Of a stretch of DNA of 64,000 bases, positions 47,158 through 57,037 are shown piece by piece. The first letter of the stretch is position 1, and each line of letters starts with the position of its first letter. Source of the DNA: Petrosia ficiformis (Eukaryota; Porifera; Demospongiae; Haplosclerida; Petrosiidae); NCBI GenBank assembly GCA_947044365.1, contig OX345647.1, forward strand, positions 1,402,001-1,466,000. The letters run 5' to 3'. Below the pieces are notes generated by a model. That model searched no databases, was not told the DNA's origin, and saw only the letters and a program-made list of their open reading frames with translations. The position numbers were made by a program, and so were the translations under genes.

Positions 47158-50100
47158 AAGGCTGGGTTCACATAATGTCGCAAAGCCTTGTATTGTATCT
47201 GTTGCGTTTTGATAAAATTCTGAAAACTGATTGGTCCAATGCAATGCAACTAATGTTAAGACAGAATCAGATCCTATCCTCATGATGTTATGTTGTGTCT
47301 GACAGCATCGAAGGAAACATATCATATTTATAATACAGTGTATTAATGTGACGCATGGCTTGGCGTCATTATGTGAAGTCGTTTGTGAACCAGCCTTAAG
47401 AGAGACAGTGAGTGAGTGGAGAGAGACAGAGATATAGACAGAGAAACATTGAGGGATCATGGAGATGGCTTTTCATACAATGATACATGTAACTTAGAAA
47501 TTAAAATAATATTGAATTGAAACTGAACTTATTATAAAATTCATGAACAGTTGCTATGGAAACACACCTCTAAGGCTTATTGTACACATGTAGTACAAAT
47601 TAAACATGGGAAATTTATTCTGTTATAGACTCCTAAGGACACTATTCTGGACAGTCGATTTTTAGTAAGTTTAGCTCGATCATTTAGTGACACTGAACAG
47701 TTACATGCTGTACTGAAACTAATACAGTATATGTGTAATCTACCAGAAGATAGACCTGAGAGTATGTCCATTCCATCCATCTATCTATCTATCCATCCAT
47801 TAGTACATCCATCTATCCATCCATCCATCTATCCATTCCATCCATCCATTCCATCCATCCATCCATCTATCCATCCATCCATCCATCCATCCATCCATTC
47901 ATCCATCCATCCATCCAATAGTACATCCCACCTATCCATCTATTAGTACATTCATCTATCCATCCATTAATACTTCCATCCATCCATTAGTACATGTACA
48001 TCCATCTATCCATCCATCCATCCATTAGTATATCCATCTATCCATCCATCCATCCACCTATCCACCTATCCATTCATCCATTAGTACTTCCATCCATCCA
48101 TTAGTACATGTACATCCATCCATCCATTCCATCCATCCATCCATCCATCCATCCATCAATCCATCCATCCATTCATCCACACATTCTTAGGTACTCGTGA
48201 AGTTCGTGAAATCTCACAAACACTAACTTATCTTTTCAACATACCACTTCACTCTTTCAAACAGCTCAGACAATTCAAATTTGCTGTGTTAGCATTATTA
48301 ATAGCAATAATTGGCAAACTGAGATTAGATAAAAGAGAGGAGAGGGAAGAGATTATGAAGAGCATAGGACAAGAGGAAGAGGAGGAAGAAATGTTTGATA
48401 TTGAACAACTTATTAGAAGGTGAAGATAAGTGGTGATAATGAGTTATTTATAACTTTTAGACCCAAACTCAGACCAAGACTGAGACTTGTACTACTATTA
48501 TGATAACTTTATACCTACATGTACATGTACATGTAGTTAAGTGTGTGTGTACATGATTATACATGTAGAGTACTATAGTTATGTTTGTACATGTACATAT
48601 ACATGATTACATACGTAGGTTACTATACATATGTATACACTGTACATGTACATGATTACAATTTTCATGTGTACATGTACATATATGTAATATAAATGGC
48701 TGTCGATCGACTTTTAAATGTAATTCATCTACCTATCTTTGTATATACTGTATAGTGTGTTACAAGAGACTCTTGAGTATGTTGGTTTAGTACACAAGTC
48801 ACGTGGAAGTGCTTCTGATTCTACCTCTGTCAAATATTGGGAAGCTATGTTAAGTAAAACATATGATGTCATCGATAAGGTTACTATAAATAGATATGAT
48901 GGATGGATGGATGGAAGGATGGATGGACAGATGGATGGATGGATGGATGATTGCCGAATAAATACATTGTACATGTATTAGGTAAATATACATGTGTGAC
49001 CATACTCTGTAGGTAGTATCTCTCATATCTTTGGACTCATTCTTAAACATATTACATGGGCTTTTGTCTTCTTGTGATGAAAATACCAAGCGAAAAGCTA
49101 TGAATATACTTAACAGGAAACTGGAAGATTCTACTAGTAAATTCACTGAACAGCAGGTCAGAAAAGAACATAATATTGAACACATGTATACACACATGTA
49201 TACACACATGTATATATACTGTATATACATGTAACATTGTGTATGTGTGTATGTACATGTACATGTGCATGGATTGTCCTTATAGATTAAGTTAGGAACT
49301 TTGTATATTATAGCACTATAGTAGAGAAACGTGACAGGAAGGTCAACTGTAGCTGAGATTTCTTGCAATGTGTAATACTACTAAAAACTTCACTTATTAA
49401 AACAAATTCACTTGTCTGAATACTTATGGCCAATGTTGTTAGGATGGATACTCAAACCTGTATATTCCTGACAACATGGTACCAGGGGTGTGGAAACATT
49501 GAGCCGACTACCGGACATTTTGACCTATTTACATCACTCTTGTCCCGCTCCCTATATACTTTGTATACAGTTTAGTTTCAATTTACCAGACAATCGCTAG
49601 ATTTACTGGACAATGTCCTGCATGACTGGCTGTTTCCACACCACTGCATGGTACACATGACCTGGCTAAAGTGTTCTGAGTATGAAGGTGTTCTGAGTAT
49701 GAAGATGTTGTTAGAGTATATTCATATCCAACCCTACATTCCAGAATATGGAGGTGTCTATTTTCCATTTGTCTAATAATACACATGCTTTAATGAGGTT
49801 TGTGACATTATGTGGATATTCACTTCAACCAGGTGTCAACATTTTCCAAGGCTGGAATAGCCATCTTGACTGTATAATTAATTACAATGTATATAATAAT
49901 CCACTGTATACTGACTACATGAAAAGTGGATACCATAGTTATATGTGCACATCATATTTTATAGGAGGTACTTTTGATGGAATTTATGAGTCTACTTGGA
50001 GGTGTGGCAAGTGATCAAAATGTTTCTACGGTAACAAGACAAACAGCATTGTATGGTTTGAAACTCATTGCCAAACGAGTTGAGAAACCTTCCGAGCAAT

Positions 50101-53100
50101 TTACCAAAGTTAGTTTATCAAAATGTACATGTATATCATCATTATGTGATGACTACTTTATGAATGTTGTACACGATAATATTGATATTCGTCCTACTAT
50201 AGTATACAAGTGCTGTATAGTACAGTACAGTACAGTGCAGAAGCTTGTAATGTTCTGCACTGTTAAACAGTGTTTTAGTACTAATGCTTTGCTATACTGT
50301 GAAACAGTACTATCTACAGTACTATCTACAGTACTATCGACAGTACTAATACACATATACATGTACACACATGATGTTACTATCTGTCTCTATATTTATA
50401 CAGGTTGCTGAAGAGTTAATTAGTATGTTTGAAGTGGAGTCTCTTGATCCACTTCTCTATTCAAATGTGTTCCTGTGTTTAGCAGAAATATGCCACGCAC
50501 TTCCAGGTCACATGATTCGTTTTCTTCCTGTATTGATGCCACATGTTCTATCACATGTTGGTCATGTGCAAGAAGGGTAAGAAATATATTACATAAATGT
50601 TTATACATGTGTACATGTCACAAACATGTACACACTAACACACACAGACACAGACAAGCGCACAGGCACAGACAGACATCAGACACACACACACACATCC
50701 ACACACACACATCCACACACATCCACACACACAAGTGCACAGGCACAGACAGACATCAGACACACACACACATACATCCACACACACAGACAGACAGACA
50801 TGTACAGACACAGACACACACACATGTTTTAATACCCATCCCTCTTCTCTTCTCTTCCTATAGACATGAATTCTTGCATCTCAGTACGCTAATCTCATTG
50901 AAAATTATAATTGAGAATATTTCAACAGTTAATGTGTTCATATATGATATTATATTAAAGGTATGTGTAATTATGTTTATAATTATATTAAACTCTTTGT
51001 TATTGACATTGAGTAGATTTGTCATCCTGATCTTGTTATTGAGGGAAGAAAGCAAACACTAGATATTGTTCAGGAAGCAACTAAACTAAGGTACATGTGT
51101 AGATGTGTACATGTACATGTACATTAAATAAAAAAGAATGTGTTTACATTGTACATGTATACATGTATATAATATATTATATACGTGTATAGATTATATT
51201 ACATGTATTATTGTGTTTAGGGAAGTTGTATGTAATATCGTATCACCTCGTGTTATCTTCCCTGTTATAAAAAAAGTTTATTCTGAAATAAGAAAACATG
51301 GCAAAGTTAGTGAAAGTAATTTTCCTTCCGTCCATCTTTTTTTATCTCTTTGTCAGATCTCTCTATCTATCTATCATCTACATGTGTATCTATCTGTCTA
51401 CATGTACATGTACATGTACATGTGTTGTATTTATCTATCCATTCATCCATTCATCCATTCATCCATCCATCCATCCATCCATCCATCCAGCCATCCATCC
51501 ATCTATCTATCCATCCTCACACTTTTTTTTCCAGGCTAGTGTTCTTGTTTTATTAGACATGTTAAATACATCTATTAATAATATCTCAAGAGAAGATGTC
51601 AAATCAAACACTCCAGTTCTTATTGATATATTTATCACTCTATTTGATTATCGAATAGATGACAATCAGGTCAGTATCCAGTATGGTATATATACAGTAC
51701 CTCACTTCATTAAGTTTGCATACTAGGATGTGAGCTACTTATTTAAATCATCCAAATTTGGATTTTAATAATTTGAAAAAAATCATGCATATTTGGATGA
51801 TTTTTTTCAAATTATTATAATCATCCAAATTTGGATGATTTCTTCGATATCTTAAAATCATCCATATTTGGATGATTTTTTCAAATTATTATAATCATCC
51901 AAATTTGGATGATTTCTTCGATATTTTAAAATCATCCAAATTTGGATGATTTTTAAAAATTATTATAATCATCCAAATTTGGATGATTTCTTCGATATCT
52001 TAAAATCATCCAAATTTGGATGATTTTAAGATATCGAAGAAATCATCCAAATTTGGATGATTTTTTCAAATTATTAAAATCATCCAAAATTGGATGATTT
52101 TTTCAAATTATTAAAATCATCTAAATTTGGATGATTTTTTCAAATTATTATAATCATCCAAATTTGGATGATTTTTTCAAATTATTATAATCATCCAAAT
52201 TTGGATGATTTCTTCGATATTTTAAAATCATCCAAATTTGGATGATTTTTAAAAATTATTATAATCATCCAAATTTGGATGATTTCTTCGATATTTTAAA
52301 ATCATCCAAATTTGGATGATTTTTAAAAATTATTATAATCATCCAAATTTGGATGATTTCTTCGATATCTTAAAATCATCCAAATTTGGATGATTTTAAG
52401 ATATCGAAGAAATCATCCAAATTTGGATGATTTTTTCAAATTATTATAATCATGCAAATTTGGATGATTTCTTCGATATCTTAAAATCATCCAAATTTGG
52501 ATGATTTCTTCGATATCTTAAAATCATCCAAATTTGGATGATTTTAAGATATCGAAGAAATCATCCAAATTTGGATGATTTTTTCAAATTATTAAAATCA
52601 TCCAAAATTGGATGATTTTTTCAAATTATTAAAATCATCCAAATTTGGATGATTTTTTCAAATTATTATAATCATCCAAATTTGGATGATTTTTTCAAAT
52701 TATTATAATCATCCAAATTTGGATGATTTTTTCAAATTATTATAATCATCCAAATTTGGATGATTTTTTCAAATTATTATAATCATGCAAATTTGGATGA
52801 TTTCTTCGATATCTTAAAATCATCCAAATTTGGATGATTTTAAGATATCGAAGAAATCATCCAAATTTGGATGATTTTAAAATATCGAAGAAATCATCCA
52901 AATTTGGATGATTTTAATAATTTGAAAAAATCATCCAAATTTGGATGATTCTTTCCATTTTCCAAATTTTGATGATTTCAGTAACTTGCTCAAATCATCA
53001 AAACTCATACAGTACAGTAATTACTCAGTAGTTTTGACAGTAATACATGTATGTCTATTGAACACTACAGTAGTGAGACTATACTACTGTATTACATGTA

Positions 53101-56061
53101 CTACACTGATATTAGAAGGAAGGTTGTTAGTTACTGTATACATTGTGTATCTTTCTGTATATCTTTCTGTTATTGGATTAGTGTTATTGGATTACAGGTA
53201 CTAGAAGTTGATATTTTTGAAGTAGAAGAAAAAATAAATTATGGATTTACTGAATTAGCTGTAAAACTTTCAGAGATTTCTTTTAGACCAATATTTCTCA
53301 AAGTAGGTTCTTAAAATCTATTAAATTTTGTATTTATCATTTAGAGTCTATTAGTTATCTATCTATCTATCTATCCATTATGTATGTACATTGTATGTAT
53401 GTTTGTATTTATTTTATTCTTTTCTACTCTATTCTATCTACATGTATCTATCTGTCCATTATCACAGCTTTTGGAGTGGGCAACAACTTCTGGTGCTCCT
53501 CAAGACAGAATAATTACATTCTTTCATTTAACTAAGAGGTACAGTATAGTACAAGTACAGTACAAGTACAGTACAAGTACAGTACAAGTACAGTACAAGT
53601 ACAGTACAAGTACAAGTGCAGTACAGTATAGTACTCTACAAGTACACTATATACAAATACAGTACAAGTATATAGAAATTGATCTTTCCACAGTGCAAGT
53701 ACATGTACAAGTACAGTACAGTACTATACAAGTATTGTACGTTACAAGTACAGTTACAAGTACAGTACAGTATAGTACAAGTACAGTACAGTACAGTACA
53801 GTACAGTATAGTACAGTATAGTACAAGTACAGTACAGTACAGTACAGTACATGTACAAGTACATTACAGTACAAGTACATACAAGTGTATAGAAATTAAA
53901 ATTGTATTCTAATAATTATCTTTCCACAGTATTGCACTGAAGCTTAAAAGTTTGTTTTTATTATTTGCTGGTCACTTGGTAGGAACACTGGCTAAAATGC
54001 TTGATTGGTGTAATACTTACAAGAAACAAACAGGTCAGCTATTGTGATGTGATGATAATTAATAATATAGTATAATAAAATTATAATTAGGGGCTCACTA
54101 ATTGTGATACTTAAGGTCAACAGTGATCTAATTCTTGTCCTCAAAACAACGTTTGTTGCCAAATAAGAAGCTCTTTGGGCCAATGGTGCTCCATATGAGC
54201 TTATCATAAACACTGTTACACTACACTAATTGAAATTATCAAATTTTTAATATTCAGGTCAGCCTCCATTTGTGGATTCTTCATATTCTACTTGTGAAAA
54301 GAAAGCATGTCTTACTCTTAAGCTGATATTGGATACCATGTATACATGCTTCCTTCATGATAAACATTCATTTGTTACTAAAGATACATTCAATATTCTC
54401 CTTCAGCCTCTAGTAGATCAGGTGAGACATTATACATCTACTTGGCATGAAAATCTATTTTATAAATAAAGTAATTATCCCTTTTCATGTGGCCTTAGCT
54501 AAAATGTGTTGCAAGTTAGGAACTGCAACCAACTTGTGCACACACACAACACATAACCAGACTACCGTAACACTCTGCCTACCATGCAGGGTTCTCACTA
54601 GGAATTTCGAAGGTGGTACAGCACCATCAATTAAGCTCTGGAATTCAACCTGAACCTCCATCTCTATGCCTCAACACAAGATTTTACAAATTTTACTGCC
54701 ACTTGATTTCTCAATTAAATTAGCCACACCCACTACATTTTTTGACAAAATTTGAAAATACGAATTATTTTATATGTACATGTACCTATGTAGTACTTTC
54801 GCCTTGCTACTATACACTGTTTAAACATATTTTATGTAGGTGTGCAACACTATCGGTGGAACTACAGTATATCAGGAACGAATTCAAGGTCATCTAGTTC
54901 CATGTATATCTCAGTTTGCAGCAGCAGCTGGTAAAGATAGTTTATTAAAACCTCTTAACTATCAGCTATTACTGAAGACCAGAGAATCTAACACCCAAGT
55001 ATGTATACCATATTTGCATGTATGTTTGATCTATCACTTTCCTTTGGAGAGGGGGCATACTTGTCTGGAGCATACACAACACCCACCCCCTCTTGGTAAT
55101 TGTATCACTCCCTGCCACTCAATTGGTATATAGATAGGTTAATTAGTACGAACCCTCCTAACTGTGTTATATTAGCAATGAAGTCCACAGAAAAACAGAC
55201 ACTCTCTTGGTTTTGTAGAGGTGGAATCCCCAGGTCCCCCACTCCCTCCTGTATGTAAAGAGAGGGGGACCTCTCCCTTATGAAACCCAATCTATTATGT
55301 TTATTTTCAATCCTCCATCCATCATCCCAGGTAAGGGTTGTAGAGGTGGAATCCCCATGTCCCCCACTCCCTCCTGTATGTAAAGAGAGGGGGACCCCTC
55401 CCTTATGAAACCCAATCTATTATGTTTATTTTCAATCCGCCATCCATCATCCCAGGTAAGGTTTGCAGCATTGGTGATAGCTCAGGACATGTACAGGAAG
55501 CTAGGAGAAGAATTTACAGTTCTGCTACCAGAAACTATTCCCTTTTTGGCAGAGCTAATGGAAGGTACTGTGTACATGTATATTGTGACAATCATATCAT
55601 CACATTTATGATTACTTTATGGTGTCCAACATTCTCATGTATGAAACACAATTTACTATAATAGTGATTACCTACTCTTCTTACTTTTTAGAGGTTTTTG
55701 TAGAACTTTAGGTATGTATTGGACCAGCAGCTATTAGTTCCAGCATCTACTACGTACAGCTTTCTTCCTGCTGGTCTGTAGAGCTTGATGTGCATTCTAT
55801 TACGTGCCACGCCCATTAATTGACTGAAGTCCATATAAATACACATTGAATCCGTGAGAAAGCAATCACAGGGATGGTCCTATGAACCATAAAAATAATG
55901 CTTTTACTAGACAAATTTCCATACTATAACAGTACAAACAGTTATTGTAATCTTTTATTCCTCTCTCTTTAGACGAGTCAGTAGAAGTTGAACAACAGAC
56001 ACAGGTTATCATAGCAACCATTGAAGAAATCACTGGTGAATCTATTCAACAATATTTCTGA
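26612..56061 (+). CDS. HEATR1: HEATR1 / UTP10, U3 snoRNP-associated HEAT-repeat protein
   Basis: A complete 39-exon gene. The exons sum to 6786 nt and join in phase into 2261 residues from ATG 26612 to TGA 56061, slightly longer than the ~2140-residue human protein. HEATR1 (yeast Utp10) is a nucleolar HEAT-repeat scaffold of the t-UTP/UTP-A complex, needed for rRNA transcription and 18S processing. Recognition is strong at both ends: [36 protein letters not shown] and [19 protein letters not shown] at the start; [42 protein letters not shown] and a final GESIQQYF at the end. The middle keeps [18 protein letters not shown] and [16 protein letters not shown]. Acidic and basic low-complexity segments occur (exons 3, 14, 24). 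Exon coordinates are in the next three entries. Least certain are exon 9's acceptor, exon 15's donor (GTGAAG) and exon 31's donor. Confidence 0.95.
27482..27720. repeat. Tandem copies of the exon 1 / intron 1 junction
   Basis: The last ~30 nt of HEATR1 exon 1 plus the donor ('ggattcaatcacaaaggtag') are repeated at about 27570-27590, and shorter pieces ('gattcaatcacaaaac') follow. A decoy donor therefore lies 95 bp downstream of the real one. Confidence 0.85.
27865..28195. repeat. ~112-bp tandem repeat, three copies
   Basis: Near-identical units with 'cagtgttctgcccacac', 'gttggcactggtatgg' and 'aaccaccactcag' in intron 1 of HEATR1. Confidence 0.95.
28465..28642. repeat. (GT)n microsatellites
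   Basis: Three gtgtgtgt runs (28467-28480, 28532-28551, 28617-28641) in intron 2 of HEATR1. Confidence 0.95.
29320..29885. repeat. ~120-bp tandem repeat with GTACAT tracts
   Basis: Four units containing 'gttagtacgactgtatg', 'gttacaaaatacaag' and (GTACAT)n stretches, in intron 4 of HEATR1. Confidence 0.9.
29895..30251. mobile_element. hAT-like MITE, 357 bp
   Basis: Terminal inverted repeats CAGAGGTGGAAATA and its complement at the two ends; the interior is non-coding. No clear 8-bp target duplication was found. Confidence 0.75.
30256..30506. mobile_element. MITE family B, 251 bp
   Basis: Ends TAGTGTTGTTTTAGTTA and TAACAACACTA-type complement ('taaaacaacacta'). The interior repeats 'actaaaact' and its complement. 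A related, inverted and diverged copy is at 43325-43556. It sits directly beside the previous MITE. Confidence 0.7.
32453..32735 (+). mobile_element. MITE family C, copy 1
   Basis: Contains 'tatcactgtacttccattg', 'agtgaagtacactgtact' and 'gtactatagtactac'; ends 'aagtcaggtactgt'. Copies at 36368-36608 (-) and 45188-45456 (+). Terminal inverted repeats follow ACAGTACCTGAC(A/T)T. Confidence 0.8.
33490..33615. repeat. GTGACTTTCATGTGAATATT tandem repeat
   Basis: Six imperfect ~20-bp units in intron 8 of HEATR1. Confidence 0.9.
33920..34160. repeat. (GTACAT)n palindromic microsatellite
   Basis: The unit is its own reverse complement in shifted phase. Further tracts lie at 33110-33390, 36830-36915, 37735-37900, 44030-44380 and 48515-48690, and in most other HEATR1 introns. 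Open frames with Met/Tyr/His/Val or Cys/Thr alternation come from these tracts. Confidence 0.95.
34405..34540 (-). mobile_element. tRNA-derived SINE, truncated
   Basis: On the minus strand it has the B-box GGTTCGAATCC in a T-arm (GTGGG/CCCAC) followed by TGAGGCAACTC. The A-box half is missing. 'cctgaggca' and 'tgcctcagg' form a hairpin in its tail. Related to 43590-43727. Confidence 0.75.
34770..35285. repeat. (TCTG)n and (CT)n tracts in intron 10
   Basis: Duplicated ~110-bp blocks with 'ctcctttgctcctct' and tctgtctgtctg runs, ending in a ~65-bp CT microsatellite. Confidence 0.95.
36368..36608 (-). mobile_element. MITE family C, copy 2 (inverted)
   Basis: Reverse-oriented relative to copy 1. 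It ends 'gtcaggtactgt', 27 nt before HEATR1 exon 12. Confidence 0.8.
36953..37110. mobile_element. Foldback element, ~158 bp
   Basis: A near-perfect palindrome: 'tatagtacacttacag' and 'tttagtgtcc', 'ggatgtgatatagccc' on the left are mirrored by 'gggctatatcacatcc', 'ggacactaaacc' and 'ctgtaagtgtactata' on the right, with almost no loop. A partial arm follows at 37135-37170. Confidence 0.85.
38210..38950. repeat. ~51-bp minisatellite that copies the exon-14 acceptor
   Basis: Thirteen units, each holding 'gttatcttatagttatatc', the same sequence as the true 3' splice site and first nine exon bases at 38939-38959. The array fills nearly all of intron 13 of HEATR1 and runs straight into exon 14. 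Confidence 0.95.
39880..40045. mobile_element. Diverged copy of the 49483 hAT-type MITE
   Basis: 'tggtgtggaaacagcca', 'gcaggacattgtcca' and 'ccaaaatgtc' match the element at 49483-49646 in reverse order. The right end has decayed. Confidence 0.65.
40255..40565. repeat. ~300-nt polypyrimidine tract before HEATR1 exon 16
   Basis: Almost uninterrupted C/T on the + strand, with repeated blocks 'ctccctccttccttcct' and 'tctcacctctcttttc', ending at the exon-16 acceptor (40578). Confidence 0.95.
40815..41300. repeat. 39-bp minisatellite with a terminal tRNA B-box
   Basis: About 12 copies of 'gtattcagattgtcctgggt' plus 'tagagtacctgactgtg'. The last copy reads 'gtcctgggttcaaatccc', which matches a tRNA-type B-box, so the array probably grew from a SINE fragment. 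Intron 16 of HEATR1. Confidence 0.9.
41553..41660 (-). mobile_element. Dispersed repeat family A, copy 2
   Basis: Reverse complement of the 24185 element ('gaagctctttgggcca', 'ccatatgagcttatc'). Confidence 0.75.
41930..42640. repeat. ~66-bp minisatellite in HEATR1 intron 16
   Basis: About 11 units with 'agagaataagatactac', 'caatattgtattatatg' and 'aataaaacacattgta'. Because the unit is a multiple of three, long open frames appear on both strands; they are artefacts. Confidence 0.95.
43325..43556. mobile_element. MITE family B, copy 2
   Basis: 'tagtgttgttgtagttta' at the left and 'gtagttacactaaca' at the right. The interior 'aaagtgccca' is the inverse of 'gggcacttt' in copy 1. Confidence 0.6.
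43590..43727 (-). mobile_element. tRNA-derived SINE / tRNA pseudogene
   Basis: Minus strand: A-box TAGCTCAGTTGG in a D-arm, a perfect anticodon stem TCTGT/ACAGA with loop CCGGAGT (GGA anticodon position), T-arm GTGGG-TTCGAAT-CCCAC with a B-box, then TTGAGGC. The acceptor 5' strand (AGCTTGG) does not pair with TTGAGGC, and position 33 is C rather than U, so it is not a working tRNA. The tail 'gaaaatgag', 'cacctgaggcaa' and a GAAA run are shared with 34405-34540. Confidence 0.75.
44990..45085 (+). mobile_element. tRNA-derived SINE head
   Basis: A-box TGGCTCAGATGG and B-box GGTTCAACCCC at the right spacing, followed by a T-run at 45085-45098, in intron 19 of HEATR1. The acceptor arms do not pair well. 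Confidence 0.65.
45188..45456 (+). mobile_element. MITE family C, copy 3 (most complete)
   Basis: ACAGTACCTGACATATTAAG at the left and CTTAATAAAGTCAGGTATTG at the right are inverted repeats of ~27 bp. The interior is non-coding. A lone TIR-like piece 'acagtacctcacttc' also occurs at 51698. Confidence 0.85.
45690..46075. repeat. (CATC)n / (CATCTGTC)n array in intron 20
   Basis: Long imperfect tetranucleotide tract; open frames rich in Ser/Ile/His/Pro are artefacts. Confidence 0.95.
46315..46715. repeat. ~36-bp minisatellite in intron 21
   Basis: About 11 units 'gagaagggtcctgtaata' with alternating 'ctaagtaatacatgtat' and 'ttaatactacatgtac' halves. Confidence 0.95.
47124..47155. repeat. (GA)n microsatellite
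   Basis: About 14 GA units in intron 22 of HEATR1. Confidence 0.95.
47765..48180. repeat. (CATC)n array in intron 23
   Basis: Interrupted by 'attagtacatccatcta' blocks; it fills the whole intron between exons 23 and 24. Confidence 0.95.
49475..49654. mobile_element. hAT-type MITE with intact target duplication
   Basis: Element 49483-49646 (164 bp) has ends CAGGGGTGTGGAAACA and TGTTTCCACACCACTG. It is flanked on both sides by the identical 8-bp CATGGTAC (49475-49482 and 49647-49654), as expected for hAT insertion. It lies in intron 26 of HEATR1. Confidence 0.9.
50630..50825. repeat. (CA)n / CAGACA repeats
   Basis: A duplicated ~95-bp block of cacacacatccacac and 'gcacaggcacagacag' in intron 28 of HEATR1. 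Confidence 0.95.
51418..51515. repeat. (CATC)n array in intron 31
   Basis: Tetranucleotide tract upstream of the exon-32 acceptor. Confidence 0.95.
51745..52980. repeat. Array of ~33 perfect 20-bp palindromes
   Basis: The palindrome ATCATCCAAATTTGGATGAT recurs about every 36-40 bp. Spacers are of two kinds, 'ttttcaaattattat' and 'ttcttcgatatctta', the latter in both orientations, which makes larger perfect palindromes of ~96 bp (for example ~51967-52062). It fills intron 32 of HEATR1. Confidence 0.95.
53540..53895. repeat. (GTACA)n / GTACAAGTACA array
   Basis: Imperfect pentanucleotide-type repeats ('agtacaagtacagtac') fill intron 34 of HEATR1. Confidence 0.95.
54115..54220 (-). mobile_element. 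Dispersed repeat family A, copy 3
   Basis: 'gccaaataagaagctc' and 'ccatatgagcttatca' match the 24185 and 58322 copies in reverse orientation; intron 35. Confidence 0.75.
55205..55455. repeat. 125-bp tandem duplication carrying the exon-38 acceptor
   Basis: Two near-identical copies ('gtagaggtggaatcccca' through 'ccatccatcatcccag'). The copied acceptor AG is at 55330, the real one at 55455, and both are followed by GTAAGG. Confidence 0.9.
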
Positions 56062-56084
56062 ACAAATTAATTTTTATTGTAATA

Positions 56085-56590
56085 TTGGATTTAATCAAAC
56101 ATGAAATCAGAATAAATTTTTAGCTTGTGTGTGAAATGTGTGAAATAATTAGAGTATATATGGTACTATATGGTACTATACTACACAATACTATGACAGA
56201 GAAACCCTATCCTAGTACCATAATGATAATAATTATACTCTATTCAATTTGTGTGATCTTGTTTGACAAATAAATAATATGAAAATTGAAATCGGAATAA
56301 ATTGTAGCTTGTGTGTGAATTAATTACAGTATATATAGTATATGGTATATACTACACAATACTATGGACAGAGAAACCTTATCCTTGCCTAATTAGTACC
56401 ATAATGATAGTAATTATACTCTAATTATTTAATTCGTGCATTTTTGTTCGACAAATAAATAATATGAAAACTGAAATCAGTATAGGTCGTGTGTGAAATA
56501 ATTAGAATATATATGGTACTATACTATGACAGAAACCCTATCCCTGTACCATCATAATAATAATCATTATACTCTAATTATTCAATTTGT
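56085..56590. repeat. Diverged ~180-bp tandem repeat, three copies
   Basis: Units share 'gacaaataaataatatg', 'tatggtac', 'gacagagaaacc' and 'aattatactcta'. They lie just downstream of HEATR1, overlapping its probable 3' UTR end. Confidence 0.8.
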
Positions 56591-57037
56591 GCTAAAGATA
56601 ATAATTATATCATGGGGCTTACTGTGTGGGTGTATATTAATTAATCATTTCTCTTCCTGATCTGAACATTGGTGACATGTACATATGTACATAGTGTGTG
56701 TGTGTGTGAATATTTGTGTAATGACATTATTGTGTTAAATAACATATTAAATGTCAAAATTGTGTTAGTACTAGGGGTGTGCAATATTCTAAAATACCTT
56801 GTCAATGATTATATTGCTTGGGTTAATATTGACAATATCACAATATATTGTCAAAATATTAATTTTAGAAAACCAAATTGTTACTTTTCAAATATACACA
56901 TAATAAATGATCAGGAGTAATTGTTTAATTACATTAAAAATTATATTTAACATCAACATAATTATATTGTTAAGATTTTGTAAATATTAAAAGTTTGAAA
57001 CAATTATGTAGTATATGGGATTGTAGTTTAAATTTAC
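56591..57037. other. Non-coding, nothing recognised
   Basis: AT-rich intergenic DNA with a short GT run near 56695. Confidence 0.4.

Larger units (their letters stand above)
38951..50108 (+). other. HEATR1: HEATR1 exons 14-27
   Basis: Exons: 14 38951-39411; 15 40110-40185; 16 40579-40754; 17 43167-43298; 18 43895-43998; 19 44427-44719; 20 45530-45651; 21 46168-46296; 22 46859-47107; 23 47629-47761; 24 48191-48419; 25 48756-48879; 26 49013-49156; 27 49965-50108. Exon 15 must end at 40185 (donor GTGAAG), since its frame otherwise stops and exon 16 needs phase 1. Exon 25 has a weak GTTACT donor. Confidence 0.88.
50404..56061 (+). other. HEATR1: HEATR1 exons 28-39
   Basis: Exons: 28 50404-50576; 29 50864-50960; 30 51017-51090; 31 51221-51305; 32 51535-51669; 33 53198-53302; 34 53468-53538; 35 53930-54033; 36 54258-54421; 37 54840-54998; 38 55456-55564; 39 55973-56061. 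Intron 29 is only 56 nt; intron 32 is 1528 nt because of the palindromic array. AATAAA at 56111-56116, 50 nt after the stop, is the likely polyadenylation signal. Confidence 0.88.

Noticed and set aside
51745..52980. CRISPR-like array
   Set aside because: Regular palindromic repeats, but the spacers are two recurring sequences rather than unique ones, in an animal intron.
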